Shown here in pieces: positions 1-11,800 of a stretch of 64,000 nt of DNA (its first letter is position 1; every line of letters starts with the position of its first letter). The stretch is from positions 682,001 through 746,000 of the forward strand of contig JAQGDQ010000001.1 in NCBI GenBank assembly GCA_030141605.1. Direction: 5' to 3'. The notes beneath the pieces were generated by a model. That model was given only the letters and a program-made list of their open reading frames with translations, ran no database searches and had not been told where the DNA came from. The translations under genes and the position numbers were made by a program. Source of the stretch: Tubiluchus corallicola. Lineage: Eukaryota > Priapulida > Priapulimorpha > Priapulimorphida > Tubiluchidae.

Positions 1-1060
1 ATCCGAACGTGAGTAAAACACCTCAGCTTGTTTAGAGTGTCGTCTCAGAGGATAAGCCCTGAGGTCGGGGTTTACTAGGCGGAGAATTGTACAAAAATTC
101 TTACGCAAATACTTTACAAAAACACATATACTCATCACTAAAAACTTAAAACCGTGTATGAAACATAAGTAATATGATTGGATATACACATCCAAACATT
201 AACAAAATACATATTGTGACGCTTTTGAGCAGGCTGAGATTTCAGAAGTTAAATATTGCCTGCTCGGGCTAATACCTTGTTAAATTAGCTGCAGAATAAT
301 TTTTATACAATTCGGATGTTTGTATGACGCTCAAATGCGAGGTAAACAGCCAAGATCGGCATGGCAAATGCAACCAACAGCAGCAGGAATTGAAGCGGTT
401 TACTCATCCAAAAACTGACCACCCTCAGCGTGAAAGCGTGTAATACTGCAATCACGCAGCCATGTACCCGGCTTCAAAAGTGAGTATCAATAGTGTAGAT
501 CAAAATAAAAAGGTAAAATAAATCCAACAACCAAATCAGTGAGACTAGAAAAACATGGTACTGCACAGCCTACACAGATGATTTCAACGCAAAATAGTGG
601 GATTTGGTGTTATTGTGTAGAAAAGTAGCGTTTGGTTACAACATAATTTACGAGAATGACTTTTCATTATAGGTTACATTGCAAAAAGTATTTATTTATT
701 CCTGTAAATTCCTCTAATGGCAATAAAATCCTGTTGTGAATCTTTTAAATTTCCCGTTAAATACTAGAAAGGGCACCTATATTTTAGCACATGTAACTTT
801 TTGTAGTGAAAGAGCTATTTTACGAATGACTATTTATATTACAACAGAAGAAAAAATGACGAGCAATCAAACGATCACTTGATAGACGTGCTAAAACTCC
901 TAAACTAGCAAAACCTCAGTCCGTGAAAAACTAGCATGGTAAATGGGAAAATGTCGTTCTGCAGACCTCAGCAGCCAAAGTGGCAACATGAAATTTTAGT
1001 GGATCTCAAAACATCTAAAATAAGACTTTCTTTTCCTAGAAATGGTTTTGTACACCATAC
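1..1060. other. left edge: probable intron of the tektin-like gene
   Basis: AT-rich DNA with no exon of the tektin rod found on the minus strand. Apart from the weak 34-codon frame at 303-407 nothing is recognised. Position 408-1060 shows no convincing coding sequence. Confidence 0.4.
303..407 (-). CDS. possible 34-residue single-pass membrane microprotein
   Basis: An ATG at 405-407 on the minus strand opens a 34-codon frame closed by TAA. The peptide begins MSKPLQFLLLLVAFAMPILA and so has a single hydrophobic stretch of about 20 residues, followed by a short polar, basic tail. It does not match a family I recognise. The frame stays open for about 20 codons upstream of the ATG, so it could also be the end of a longer exon. 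It lies in what would be the first intron of the tektin-like gene, on the same strand. In AT-rich DNA a hydrophobic frame of this length can arise by chance, so this is a weak call. Confidence 0.2.
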   Translation of the reverse strand: MSKPLQFLLLLVAFAMPILAVYLAFERHTNIRIV

Positions 1061-1402
1061 CTCACTAGCCATAAGCGCATTGTTGATACTGGTATTCCTC
1101 CAGTCGGTCGGGTTGGCTCTTGTCAGAATAACCTGTCGAGAATTGTCCAGCAGAGGCTCCAGTTTTAACTGTGAAGACATGGACAGCCTACCCACCGGAT
1201 CTGTCTTCAATCTCTGTGTTGACATAGAATGATAATAATTTCCAGCCGTCCTTGGACGAAAAGACACACCAGCACTTCTGTGTGTTCCTGTTGTCATAGG
1301 TCTATGGGCGCCAGAGTACATCAGACTTTGTGGTAAATAATCAGCGCTCCTGGCGTAAGCATCACTAATGCTACGCGTGTATTGAGAGTACAAACCTGCC
1401 AT
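1061..1402 (-). CDS. tektin-like protein (tektin-3/-5 type), first coding exon, gene partial
   Basis: Tektins are coiled-coil proteins that line the inside of ciliary and flagellar doublet microtubules. This exon encodes 114 residues starting MAGLYSQYTRSISDAYARSA. It has the layout of a tektin-3/-5 N-terminus: a disordered Ser/Thr/Tyr-rich head, an FRPRTAGNYYHS segment comparable to the WRPSTYY of tektin-3, then a motif ending NPTDWRNTSINNALMASE, which corresponds to the family's TPxDWxxxN entry into the first helix. The exon ends in GAG before a good donor (GTATGG, at 1055-1060), in phase 0. The open frame runs on past that donor to a stop at 968, adding 30 residues with no tektin character, so I take 1061 as the exon end. 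The coiled-coil exons were not found in positions 1-1060 and should lie beyond the left edge. A potential acceptor (TTAG) sits just upstream of the ATG, so a 5' untranslated exon is possible. Family assignment is by eye. Confidence 0.55.
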
Positions 1403-1463
1403 GACCTAAGTATCCAACTTGGAATCCTTTAAAATAGGACTCTGTAAAACACCAAAAATGCAC

Positions 1464-1553
1464 CAGATTAAAACCTTAAACTCAAAAGGCACGCAGATTA
1501 AAACCTTAAACTCAAAAGGCACGCAGATTAAAACCTTAAACGCAAAGACACGC
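1464..1553. repeat. 30-bp tandem repeat, three copies
   Basis: Three head-to-tail copies of a 30-base unit start at 1464, 1494 and 1524, each opening with CAGATTAAAACCTTAAAC. The first two copies are nearly identical and the third diverges in its last third. The array lies about 60 bp upstream of the tektin-like start codon, on the promoter side of that gene. Confidence 0.9.
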
Positions 1554-4500
1554 AAGAACTTGCTTACACCTTGAATAAGTCAGTTTGCATCACTTTGAAA
1601 AATTGTTGTCCACACATACTGGACGTGTTTATCATTTATAACCACCTGCGATACTGCCAGTGGTCTTCGAGTTTTTAACATATTCTTATTTTGGTTAGGT
1701 GCAACAAAATGACTAAGCTATAAATTTTAGTATTCGTCAAATGTGGTAAGGCCAACAAATACGAAATTCTATAGGTATAATTATTTACCCTGATTAAAAT
1801 GCAATGGATAGCCGTGTAGCCGTAGACCCACATACCGAACAAACGTCTATAGGTGATATAGTCTAAACATCTAAACTTTATATAGCACATAAATTAATCT
1901 CTTGATATCACCTTTATCCAAGGTAATAGTCTTGCAACTCGTCCAGAATTTGTATACATATTCTGACGGTTAATCGTTACTTAAAAAAACTGCAGAGCTT
2001 AAGAACCAAATGGATGCGTCCAAGCTCACAGTACGTCTCAGTGCAATATACCTGACTGGTTGGCAGTGGACTAAACCAGCATTTGTTATGCCCTAAATGG
2101 CAACACTTCACAAAATTAAGCTGACTCAAGTAATGAAGGCTAATGAGCTACTCAGATCCACGGATTATCAAGAGCAATGATACTCAACTTAATTTTGTAC
2201 GATTGTTTTCACAAAGGTTTTTGACAAATCGTGATTACGCATTCTAAAATTTGTTTTTCAATATATTCGAAATTCCATGCAATTTTTCGTAAAAAAGGCG
2301 TGAACTTTACAACCTTTACATGGTTTTGGCAGATATTTATTCATATTTTTCTGATTTCATTGTTTCGTAATTTTGACTTTAATAATTTATTACCATTTCT
2401 TCTAAAAGACGACAGGCTCTACTTGCAAAGAAAGTACAAATAAATTTGTTCTAGAATATTCAGCGAAAAGATTAAAATTATTAATTCGAAGATGTAAACT
2501 TACGTGGAGCTGAAAAAAGCACAGAAGCGTAAACCTGCAAAAATATGACATAAAGATATTATGCAGCACTTTCTATCATTCTGACCGCGAGGATTGAAGA
2601 CTAATTAAATTCAAACAGTTCAATTAATGCAATAATTTCCTGCTTCTAAATTAGGACGTGCCAGAATAATCCACTAGTGAAATAACTCTGCACATTTTCT
2701 TTATCATAAGCCCATGCAGTAACGGCTCCTAGTTAGAGGCAGCATTGCGCAAATTAGCGCTGCCTTTTCAATTATTGTAGTAGTAGTTCCAAATGTCGTC
2801 TATCTAAGTAGACGTCAGTGCACAAATCGATCTAAAGATTAGTTCTACACATAATACACGACAACGAAAAGTTATCTCACTCGTATAAGGAAATCACAAA
2901 ACCTACAAACGCTTGAACATAATTTTATACATATTTTACTTGCCAAGTATATGTATACTCGCCACAGGCCTATTCAATTATGAACATTTTCATTTGCCAC
3001 TCCTCACTCCTAGACCACGAGACCTTTGAAGATTTTTCACTAACGAATACAAATATTTATGGGAATAAGTGAAATCCGCCTACCTGATCAGAAACACCTC
3101 GAATTTATAATGATTCTCTTTTTCTGAAGCTCATTAAGTCTCCTTGGTTGCATAGTAACAGACCGTAAACGTCTACTTATTGTTTAGCTGGTAGTTAAGC
3201 ACAACCTCGAGCATAGATGACTTAGCCAAAACTTAATGCATAATTAATGCTGAGTAGTCTAGCTAGTTATGCAAAATACTAACTGCGCTGTATTTCCACT
3301 TTTTAATCTACAGATATGTCGTTCTCAGGGAATATCCACTTAGATTCCTGAATTTTGATTTAAACGTTTAGCAAACTTTTTATGGTAGCTTACAGCGTCG
3401 ACCAAATGCTTTGTTTGCTTGGCCCGATATGGCTACAGGCGTTTGTTTTTCCAGATTTTACAGAGTGCTCAAGTTTCTTTTATCAATCTAGTAGGAGAAC
3501 GAATTCTTTTTATTGTTTTGCATATAACAGTGACACCTATAGACTAAATATTTTTCATGATAAATATCGTATTCTGTCTGTTGCGTATACAAAATTAATA
3601 TTACGTTACAGGAATCATGAATAACCTTCTGTGCACAAAATTTATTAGCATGATTTTTACGCTACATTGCAATTAAAATATTTCTTCTTCCATAATATTT
3701 AAAACCAATTCACATTTTCTCGATCCAAATTTAAACACTCATTCTGGTCTCTCTATAAAATTATTTTTGCAGTTTTAATTACCTGTTTATCATTTGCTGA
3801 CGTTGTCATCTGTGATCAAGTGGCTTAAGCTTAATGATTTCCCCTCATTTTTAAGAAAAAATGCGCATCAACTGAGTTTCTTTTAAGTTATGACATATCA
3901 AATCACAGATGTTTTTGAAAACCTAGTTTGTATATATGAACGTTTCCCAGCATTAATAAGTACCCTTTCATGTCATACACACATAACACCTGTACCAATA
4001 GCCATATACTCCACAATAATTGCTGGAATTGATACAATCTCCAAGTCAGCGAACATTTTTGAACACTAGCTCCCTATAAATTAAGAAAGTCAATTACCGT
4101 AATACTGGGAGGTCAAACATGTCGTCAGCTTCACTCAGTATGCCTGAATAAAGAAATCTAGCACACAAATGTCTAATGCACGCAACATGATCTACACAAT
4201 TATGGGCCGTTTAATATATTGTACGTATTAACATTACCCATCATTGGCTGTCATTAAAATACCAGTTACCGTTCAGTTGTATATCCGGAACCTCTTCCTG
4301 TAGTTATCATGCAACAGTTTTTAGGTAAGGGGCCTCAGTCTCTTTAACGTATGCTTTATTGTTAAATTTATGATAAGGTTTAAGCATAGAGGATATCATA
4401 TTCTCTTAGTTTTCAACATAAATCAAAGACAATGTTAGATAATAAAAACCACACTAATTTATTATTGTCACCGGAAATATATGACTACACATCTATTCCT

Positions 4501-5634
4501 TAATACTAAGAATCAAAATAGGTATTTTTATTACTTGTCTTTAGTTCAATAAACTAATTACACTGTATGTATTTCTCGTTTCGCCAATTTTAAAGAAATG
4601 CAATCTCCAATTTAGTGCCACAAACATCCCATAATGCGAAACTTTGCAGTGCACACGTACGTAAACTGCGCTTCCGAACTAACGCTCCGTAGTAATACTA
4701 GTATTTAAAACTATACTAGGAGTACTACAGTAGTCTAGCTGTGACTACCTATCGTACTGAAACTGATGTTTTAAGGCCTAAAACTAATTTCCAATGAGAT
4801 GTGTTAATCCAAATATAATGTTTAATACAGGTAAAAAATTCAAGATTTTACCACACACACACATAGTAGTTTAAACTGAGCCCTACATAGCACAGTACAT
4901 TGCATTAATTGCTTTTTCTATGCTTCATTCACAAGTTGCTGGTGAAGTCCATTTTTAGTTCACACAAGGGAAGCCACATCATTCTAGTAATGATGCAATA
5001 CGTAAAAGACAGTACATACTTCTTTTTTTAATAGACAACTTCTTTTACCTCCCAATTTCTAACAATACAAGAAAAACAAAACATTCCTTCAGTTTCCTTG
5101 GCTAATGAAGTAAAGTCCTTCAACAGTCCAATAGATAAACAATGTTAGTAATAAAAAGTCGCAAATTGCTTTTGATTACAAATGCCGACTATGTAGTACA
5201 CCAATAAATTTCCGGGATGAAACTAAAAATAAAAGAATCCAGTCAAATTTTCACAGGTGCAATTGTTTCTTGAACGAGATTCACTATAGAGGACATGTTT
5301 TGTATGAATGTGCTCACTAATACTTCTGGTTTTAAAAAAAAACAGATGATCAAACAAAATAGGACTACAGGAGAAACAAAAAGCAAAAGTTCGTCAAACT
5401 AACAATGTTACAAAGAAGTTACAGCTATTAAACTAGTTTTGAAGACTGGAAATAATTAAAAAAACAGTTGGCACTGTAAGAAACAGAAGTTGCTAGCACA
5501 TTTGAGGTTTCTGGGGATAAAAGCTAACAAGTGTGGTCATGCATTTTAGATAATTATTTCTCTCGTTTGCTGGTTCTCACAGATTGCAACAAAGAATAAG
5601 GTCAGACAAGTGGCATACCCATGGGTAATGACCA
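1554..5634. other. AT-rich intergenic DNA between the tektin-like gene and VPS13
   Basis: No gene is supported here. An 80-codon plus-strand frame at 3382-3624 resembles nothing I know and lacks a clear splice context. An imperfect inverted repeat at 4689-4728 (16-base arms, about 13 matching) is the only local structure noted. The lower part, roughly 5000-5847, should contain the VPS13 3' untranslated region on the minus strand; an ATTAAA-type poly(A) signal (minus strand, 5027-5032) is a candidate end. Confidence 0.5.
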
Positions 5635-5826
5635 TTGCTAATCAGTGAGCAGCTAATGGAAGCTAAATTAGCATTCTCAAATAGGAAACTGAACAAAAAG
5701 CAACAGGCACAGAAAGATATGCTAAAAATATTGAACAAATTCAAAACGGAACTTGTAGTATGCAGAAAACTTATCATCGGACTAAAAAGCTTGAAAAAAA
5801 ATAACTCTGCAGAGGAAGACATTTAA
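5635..5826 (+). pseudogene. possible coding fragment, weakly CWC27-like
   Basis: A 63-codon frame, highly charged and predicted helical, contains NKKQQAQKDMLKILNKFKTE. The spacing of K-K, the acidic residue and L..LL..FK..L recalls a helix in the spliceosomal cyclophilin-like protein CWC27 (compare its EDQTLALLNQFKSKL). There is no ATG at the start of the frame, no clear acceptor and no further homology on either side. It overlaps the expected 3' untranslated region of VPS13 on the other strand. It could be a decayed retrocopy fragment or chance; the assignment is tentative. Confidence 0.15.
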
Positions 5827-5847
5827 AAATGTGCAATTCTTGAGTAT

Positions 5848-8800
5848 CTAATGACATCTGCCATCCCAAATCTGCTTGGCTTGATTGATGTAACCTGCAA
5901 TCCAATGTGCAGACTTCATATCAGGACAAGTTACACTCTTGCCTGCACTGGTTCCACCAAACAATCCAAAACCGAGTCCTTTCTTCTTCTTCTTAGGCTC
6001 TGCAAAGATGATCTTAATGTGATTGTCATGTACAGCAGGTAGATCTTTAAATTCATCATATCCAACTTGCCAGTCTGAAGTCCATTGTCCAAAAACTTCA
6101 CCTCGAATTACCATTACTATTCGTTTGTCAGTTACCAGCAAAATGTATTTGATATCTTTAGGGTCCAACACCAAATGAGCAACATACAGATCTGTTATTG
6201 CTATTTTGCCTTTATCAACATCCCTCAACACCTCATAACCTTCAGCCTCACGTAGTCGATAAGGTTTCAGGACCCCAGTAACTGGTATTAGCCTTGGCGG
6301 TCTGTACCTTCTCACTTCGTCTGCCATGTCTGTAGCTCTCCTAATGCCTTCTAGAGAAGTACTTGCAAAATCGACTACCCCACTCGTCGGCCTAGCAACA
6401 ACACCTATTAATCCCTTACCAACTCCCTTAAAGAAACCCTTAGCACCTTCCTGCTTTGCGCCTTCTACAGGTTTCACAACTACTCCGGTTACACCATCCC
6501 AAACGCCCATCACTAGTCCTTTGCCACCTTGTGCTAGCCCAGAAGTAAGGTCTGTTGGGCGCTTATTTAACTGTTCTTGTCTTTTACGCTGATACTCATC
6601 ATCTAGCGTCAAAGTAGCAAGGCCCTTTCCTAAAGTTCCAGTAATGCGTCCAACAGCCCCAGCAGCACCTCCAACTACACCACCGAACAGACTTCTAACT
6701 CCTAATGCCAGCCCTTCTGCAAATTCCTCTGGACCTTGCACTGCCCCTTGTATTGGTTCATAGAACAAGTCTGTTACGCCTTCCTTTACACCAGTGATCA
6801 GTCCAAAAGGATTACCCAAGACATCAAGACCTAAAACTAAAACATAAAGCTGCTTGATAGCTTGGCCGGTGTAGTGTATAGTTGCTTCATGAATGATTTG
6901 TGGTTGTGTATAAAAAGAGTTGTTCCTCTCAAAATAAGCCAACTTAAAAACAACATCCTGTATTTCAGTCAGTGTCACACCAACACTTTTAAGTAGTAAG
7001 CCAATGACATTAGTGTGAAAAGCGACCGATTTCTTTTTCTCACCAGATGCACCATGCTGTGAAAAGCTGATGTGTACTTTTAATGGGGAGAAATGCATAA
7101 TGTCATAATAGTTCTTGGGTCCTTGTGTCAAAACAGCGGTGCTTAATACTTCGTGTAGATCAGTCTCTAAGAGTTTCTTATCTACTTCCATCTGGTCTTT
7201 ATCAAACACTTTATGCTCTGTGTCAGCTGTGAAAAGTGAGATCATAGCATTAATAAAACCCTGATCAACCTTCAAAGCCATCTCCTGAATAAGAACTTTG
7301 AAGTACTTAATTTGAGGAATGTCACTGTGTTCAACAGAACGTTTCATTACACTCATTTCAATGAATGGTTTTGGAACACTCTCAGCTGCAACAGATTTTG
7401 GTGGTGGAATCGGAGCTAAAACAACTGAAAACACGCATGCAGGAAGTTGATTGTCAATTTGAATCTTGTTGATTTTTGCATGAAGTTGTGTAGAATGAAC
7501 TGACTGTTTAAGATTTAGCCATATTCCATGTTGGAAGCTTCGGCGTACCCGACACTTTTTGGGTTTGTACATCATCATTTCAGCAAAATCAATTTCCATC
7601 TTATTCTCCATGGAATGCTTGGCTTTTGGAGTCTTTCCCTCACTGATTTCGCCGATGTATTTCTGATAATGTTTTTCAACGATTTCGCTGTCTTTTAATT
7701 TCATACCTTTAAAGCGCTTCTTCCGAATTTCCCAAATGACCCCTGAGCTGCTGATAGACAAATAGGAAACCTCCATTCTATTTATGTCATTAACTAAAGA
7801 AATCCCCAATCCTTGCAAAGATAACTGAATCTCCTGATCAGCAACCTCTAGCTCACCGGCTTGTTGTGCCATTGTGGCGAGTACCAAATCTTGCGTGAAC
7901 ATGACCACCCTCTGCATGCCATCAAGAAATGATACAAAGTAGACTTTCATATCTGAATTGGCAAAAAACTCTTCAACAGTATCACTAAGCAAGGAGTTCG
8001 TCTGATTTTTCTTTTCCCCGCATGACCATTGCAATTCTCGTTTTAGATCAAGTGGATCTTGCCAAGCATAAAGGATGACCGATTTTGGTGGAAGGGTAAG
8101 AAGATCACTTTTCACTCCCTTCTGATTATATTCGATGTTGCATGTGTCAGTGTGGTTAACGATCTGCACGGCAGCCATGCCTTTAAAATACTCATCCAGT
8201 GTGATTATTATGGATGATTCATTAACCTGACAATCAACACTGATGCCCCCAGTTTCATTACTGAGTTTTAGCAAAGTACTATGCAATTTGTTGCAGTAGA
8301 AAGGTGCAGTAGTTTCACTCTGACCCTTGAATTTTGCCTCCAGCTGTTTGTTTTTGCTGTCAGTTTGTTCAGGAAAGAAAGGAACACATTGTCCTGCCAG
8401 AATATCTATCCACGCTGTTCCCTCCATGACCTCCCTAATTTGAAAATCATAGTTGGATTTGTTTACAACCATGTAGAATGGTGTAAAAATCAATATTTTT
8501 GTCAAACCAGAGGTGGCTAAAGTATTAGTGATTCCGATCTCTACTGTTCTCTTTCCGTTTTTACAAGACACCATGCCAGAACTCCCAACGGTATCAACAG
8601 AAAATTTATCCGACCAGTCGGAGTCACCAATTTTCAGTGATGCCTTTTTCTTTCCAAAAAAGCTTTTCGGCTTAAACGAAAACAGCACAGCTTCTGACAT
8701 ATCAGGTGGATGAGTAATAATACCAGCATCAGAGCTTTCGCCTTTTTCTGTCCCCCTCTGATAATAGAGTGTCTGGCCGGTTTTGTTCACCATCCAATAT

Positions 8801-11800
8801 GGACAATACAGGGATATGTACTGAGTATTATTAACAATTATTGTGTGCAGTCCAAATTCAAGCATGACTTTCTGATTCCCATTCATCGTGGCAAAAGTGA
8901 CTACAGCAAGGTCATCTGGATCAGCCTTCAGTTCAACCTTGCATTGCCAATTTTTGTTTAAATACTCCATCACTCTTAATTCCATGCCACATTGATCAGT
9001 ACATGCGTTATACAATGGTATAGTGTCACCGTGCTCGATCACCGCCTCAGAAGCGGTACCAGGAAAAGTGCAGCAGATACGGTATGGTAACAAATTTGTT
9101 AACATAGCAGTAGGACGAAGAACAAGAGTAAAGATCTCCTCTTCTTCATCTCTTGTGTTTTCCAAACGGACATTCTCGGTTTCTCGAGTGACACTTAAAT
9201 AAAATGAGGCATAACCTTCAGACTCAGATTTACACTCCAGTAACACATGATCCGACAAAGGTTTTAACCAACTGCAGCCATTCGAAATTTTATAAGAACA
9301 AGCCTCGTCCAATGGTTTGAAAAATAAATTACAGTCAGCATAAACAGCTTCCAAGGATGGATTAAAAACTTTACCAGGGCTAAGAGTACCAATCTTAATC
9401 ATGGTGCCTCCCTTCTGGTAAAAAGCTTCTACTGAAATGGCCAAGTCATTAAAGATCTGAACAGGAGAACGAATAGTTGCAATTTTTTGCCCGTCAACTA
9501 CTTCAACCTGGGATACGAATGACCAGTCTAGTCCTGTAGAGGATTTCTCGGGAAGACGAAACAAACGTTTTTCATCTTTCATAATGCGGATGTTCCTTGC
9601 AGAATCATATTTAACGATTTTCACAGTTACACGACGATCAAATGCTTCTACCAACTGACGCAATGATTCAACTTGCAGCTCTTGGGCTTTAAAAATGAGA
9701 GGCAAAACACTGCCATGCCGCAATATCATATTACTATCCCCACGAGCTTGAAAGCTATCATCTGGTGCCACCTCGACATCTAGTCCAGTTTCATTTTTTA
9801 CAATACAAGCAGCGTCAACAAAATCAGCAGGAGTAGCAGATTCTACCAAAAGGACAGCATCACCAAATGCCTTACCCAAATTAGTTAAAACTGCCAAACA
9901 AGTTTTACTGACTGTTAGCTGCAACATATCCATGGAAATGAGAGTTATTGACATGAGAACGGGTCTAGTAGTAATAATTTCCAAATCAGTATCTGAATCT
10001 GAAACAGGTGCAGGTAGGGGAGGATTCTTTTCAATTTTTAAACTTGCTTCCCAAGGACGAAATTTCGTTGCTCCATCAGGAAGGACAGGCTCTAAAAGAG
10101 GTTCCCATGTTGCCAATCTTTCATTGTAATACGCAATTTCTAAAGTAAGCATAGCAACAATTTCCATGTTTCCACTCCACTCACGCACTTCAGTTGAAAG
10201 TGAGCTTTCCAGTAAAATCATGGGCACAGTCCGTGCTTCTACACCTGCTTCTACCCTAACCATAATGCTATTCATGTTCAAAAGTAGCTGCTCTCCCTTT
10301 GGTTCAACAATTTCCAGATCTTCAATAATTTCTTGCTGTTCTGAAGCTTCAAAGTCGGTATCTTGGAGGAACCACAAGTTCTGAGATTCCAAATCTTTGA
10401 TTTCCCATAAATGTGTCAAATTTGTTGCTGCTTTACTAATATCTGCAGGTGCTTCAGCTTCACCCATGGCAGAGACTATGCCTGCAAGATAAAGAACATA
10501 TAGGGACTATATGGTTACAGCAATTGCAAAGCATGTATCATGCTCAAATTGTAAATTTAACAAAACAAATTACACTTAGAAACAACAAATTTTAATTCAA
10601 TTAACTAATCAGAATCGCATTTCAAGAAATTTTTGAAAAACAAATTTACTGACACTGCTTTGTACCTAGAATCAACTTACAAATGCAGATGCTATTTAAT
10701 TCTGATTCTTATATGTGACTTTTCCTATATTACTGCTAATTCTCAAAAAAGTGACTACAAAATAATTTTCTAATTTGTTGAAATCAACACTGACTATAGA
10801 TTCTCGATATCCAGATCTTCATTATATCAAGAATAACATGCACTTTGCTATATTGTTTTATTCCTCGTTTACCTACAGGTTATAGTATTATATATATATA
10901 TATATATATATTATTAGTATTAGTATTAATATATTTTTTGCTAATTAACATAAACAGGTCAGTTCAGACGAGCAGGTGCAGAGGCCATGTCTAAATTATT
11001 ATGCACACTTAATAATGAAAATTCATTAAAAACACAACAGGGGCTACATTAGCCAGCTATGAAAGCGGTGAAAACAACCACTAAAATGTGCCAGCACCTT
11101 ATCTGTACTAGTGAAAATATTTTGTTTGCTAACTGCTGTTATGAATGGTGAAGTTAGAAAAAACAATTGTATGTTTACAGATGATAACTTTTCACATGAT
11201 TTCATGGTTTAATAAGCAAATGTTAAAAGTAGAATCTCTAGTAGCCTGAGGCTTTACAGTACCCGATATTAAGCGTATCGTAGCAGGTGACACTGTGATA
11301 ACCACGCTGGTTAGGTTAACATCAATCTTCTGTCCTTGACCTTGAGGTGTATTACTGAATAAAGTAATGTCCACCTGATTCATGACCTGCTTCATTTGTC
11401 CCTCACGTTGATCCCTCTCAAATGGGCACGACATTATCTGCAGCTGGCCAACCGTGCCATTTATTTGCTAAAAAGTCAAATATAAATATTATTAAAGGGC
11501 CACTAAAAATGAAATGTATATTTCAAACACCTATCCGGCACTTTAGTTAACAGCGATTAGACTAGAGTACTTTTTGGGAGAGTAGAACACAGAGATTTTT
11601 GTGTCTAAAAGCGAGCAACACCTCCATCCATTCGTATCAATTTGACCAAGTTAAAGCTTTTTTCTAAAAGTAGGCAATGTAGTCATTCCTAACTGTTTGA
11701 ATGAACTGAATGGTAAAAATGTATGCCATTTTGTAAAATTAACGTTGAAAGACAAATAAAAAAAATAAAGTAATACCAAATCTTTACATAAAAGCGGTTT

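Noticed and set aside
968-1060. 30-codon extension of the tektin-like frame
   Set aside because: It follows a good donor, has Cys-rich non-tektin sequence and ends quickly; best read as intron.
3382-3624. 80-codon plus-strand frame
   Set aside because: No recognisable motif, aromatic- and AT-driven composition, no splice context; likely chance.
4689-4728. Imperfect 16-base-arm inverted repeat
   Set aside because: Short, mismatched and isolated in AT-rich DNA; no sign of function.
6326-10384. Several plus-strand frames inside the VPS13 last exon
   Set aside because: They are shadows of the conserved VPS13 frame on the minus strand.
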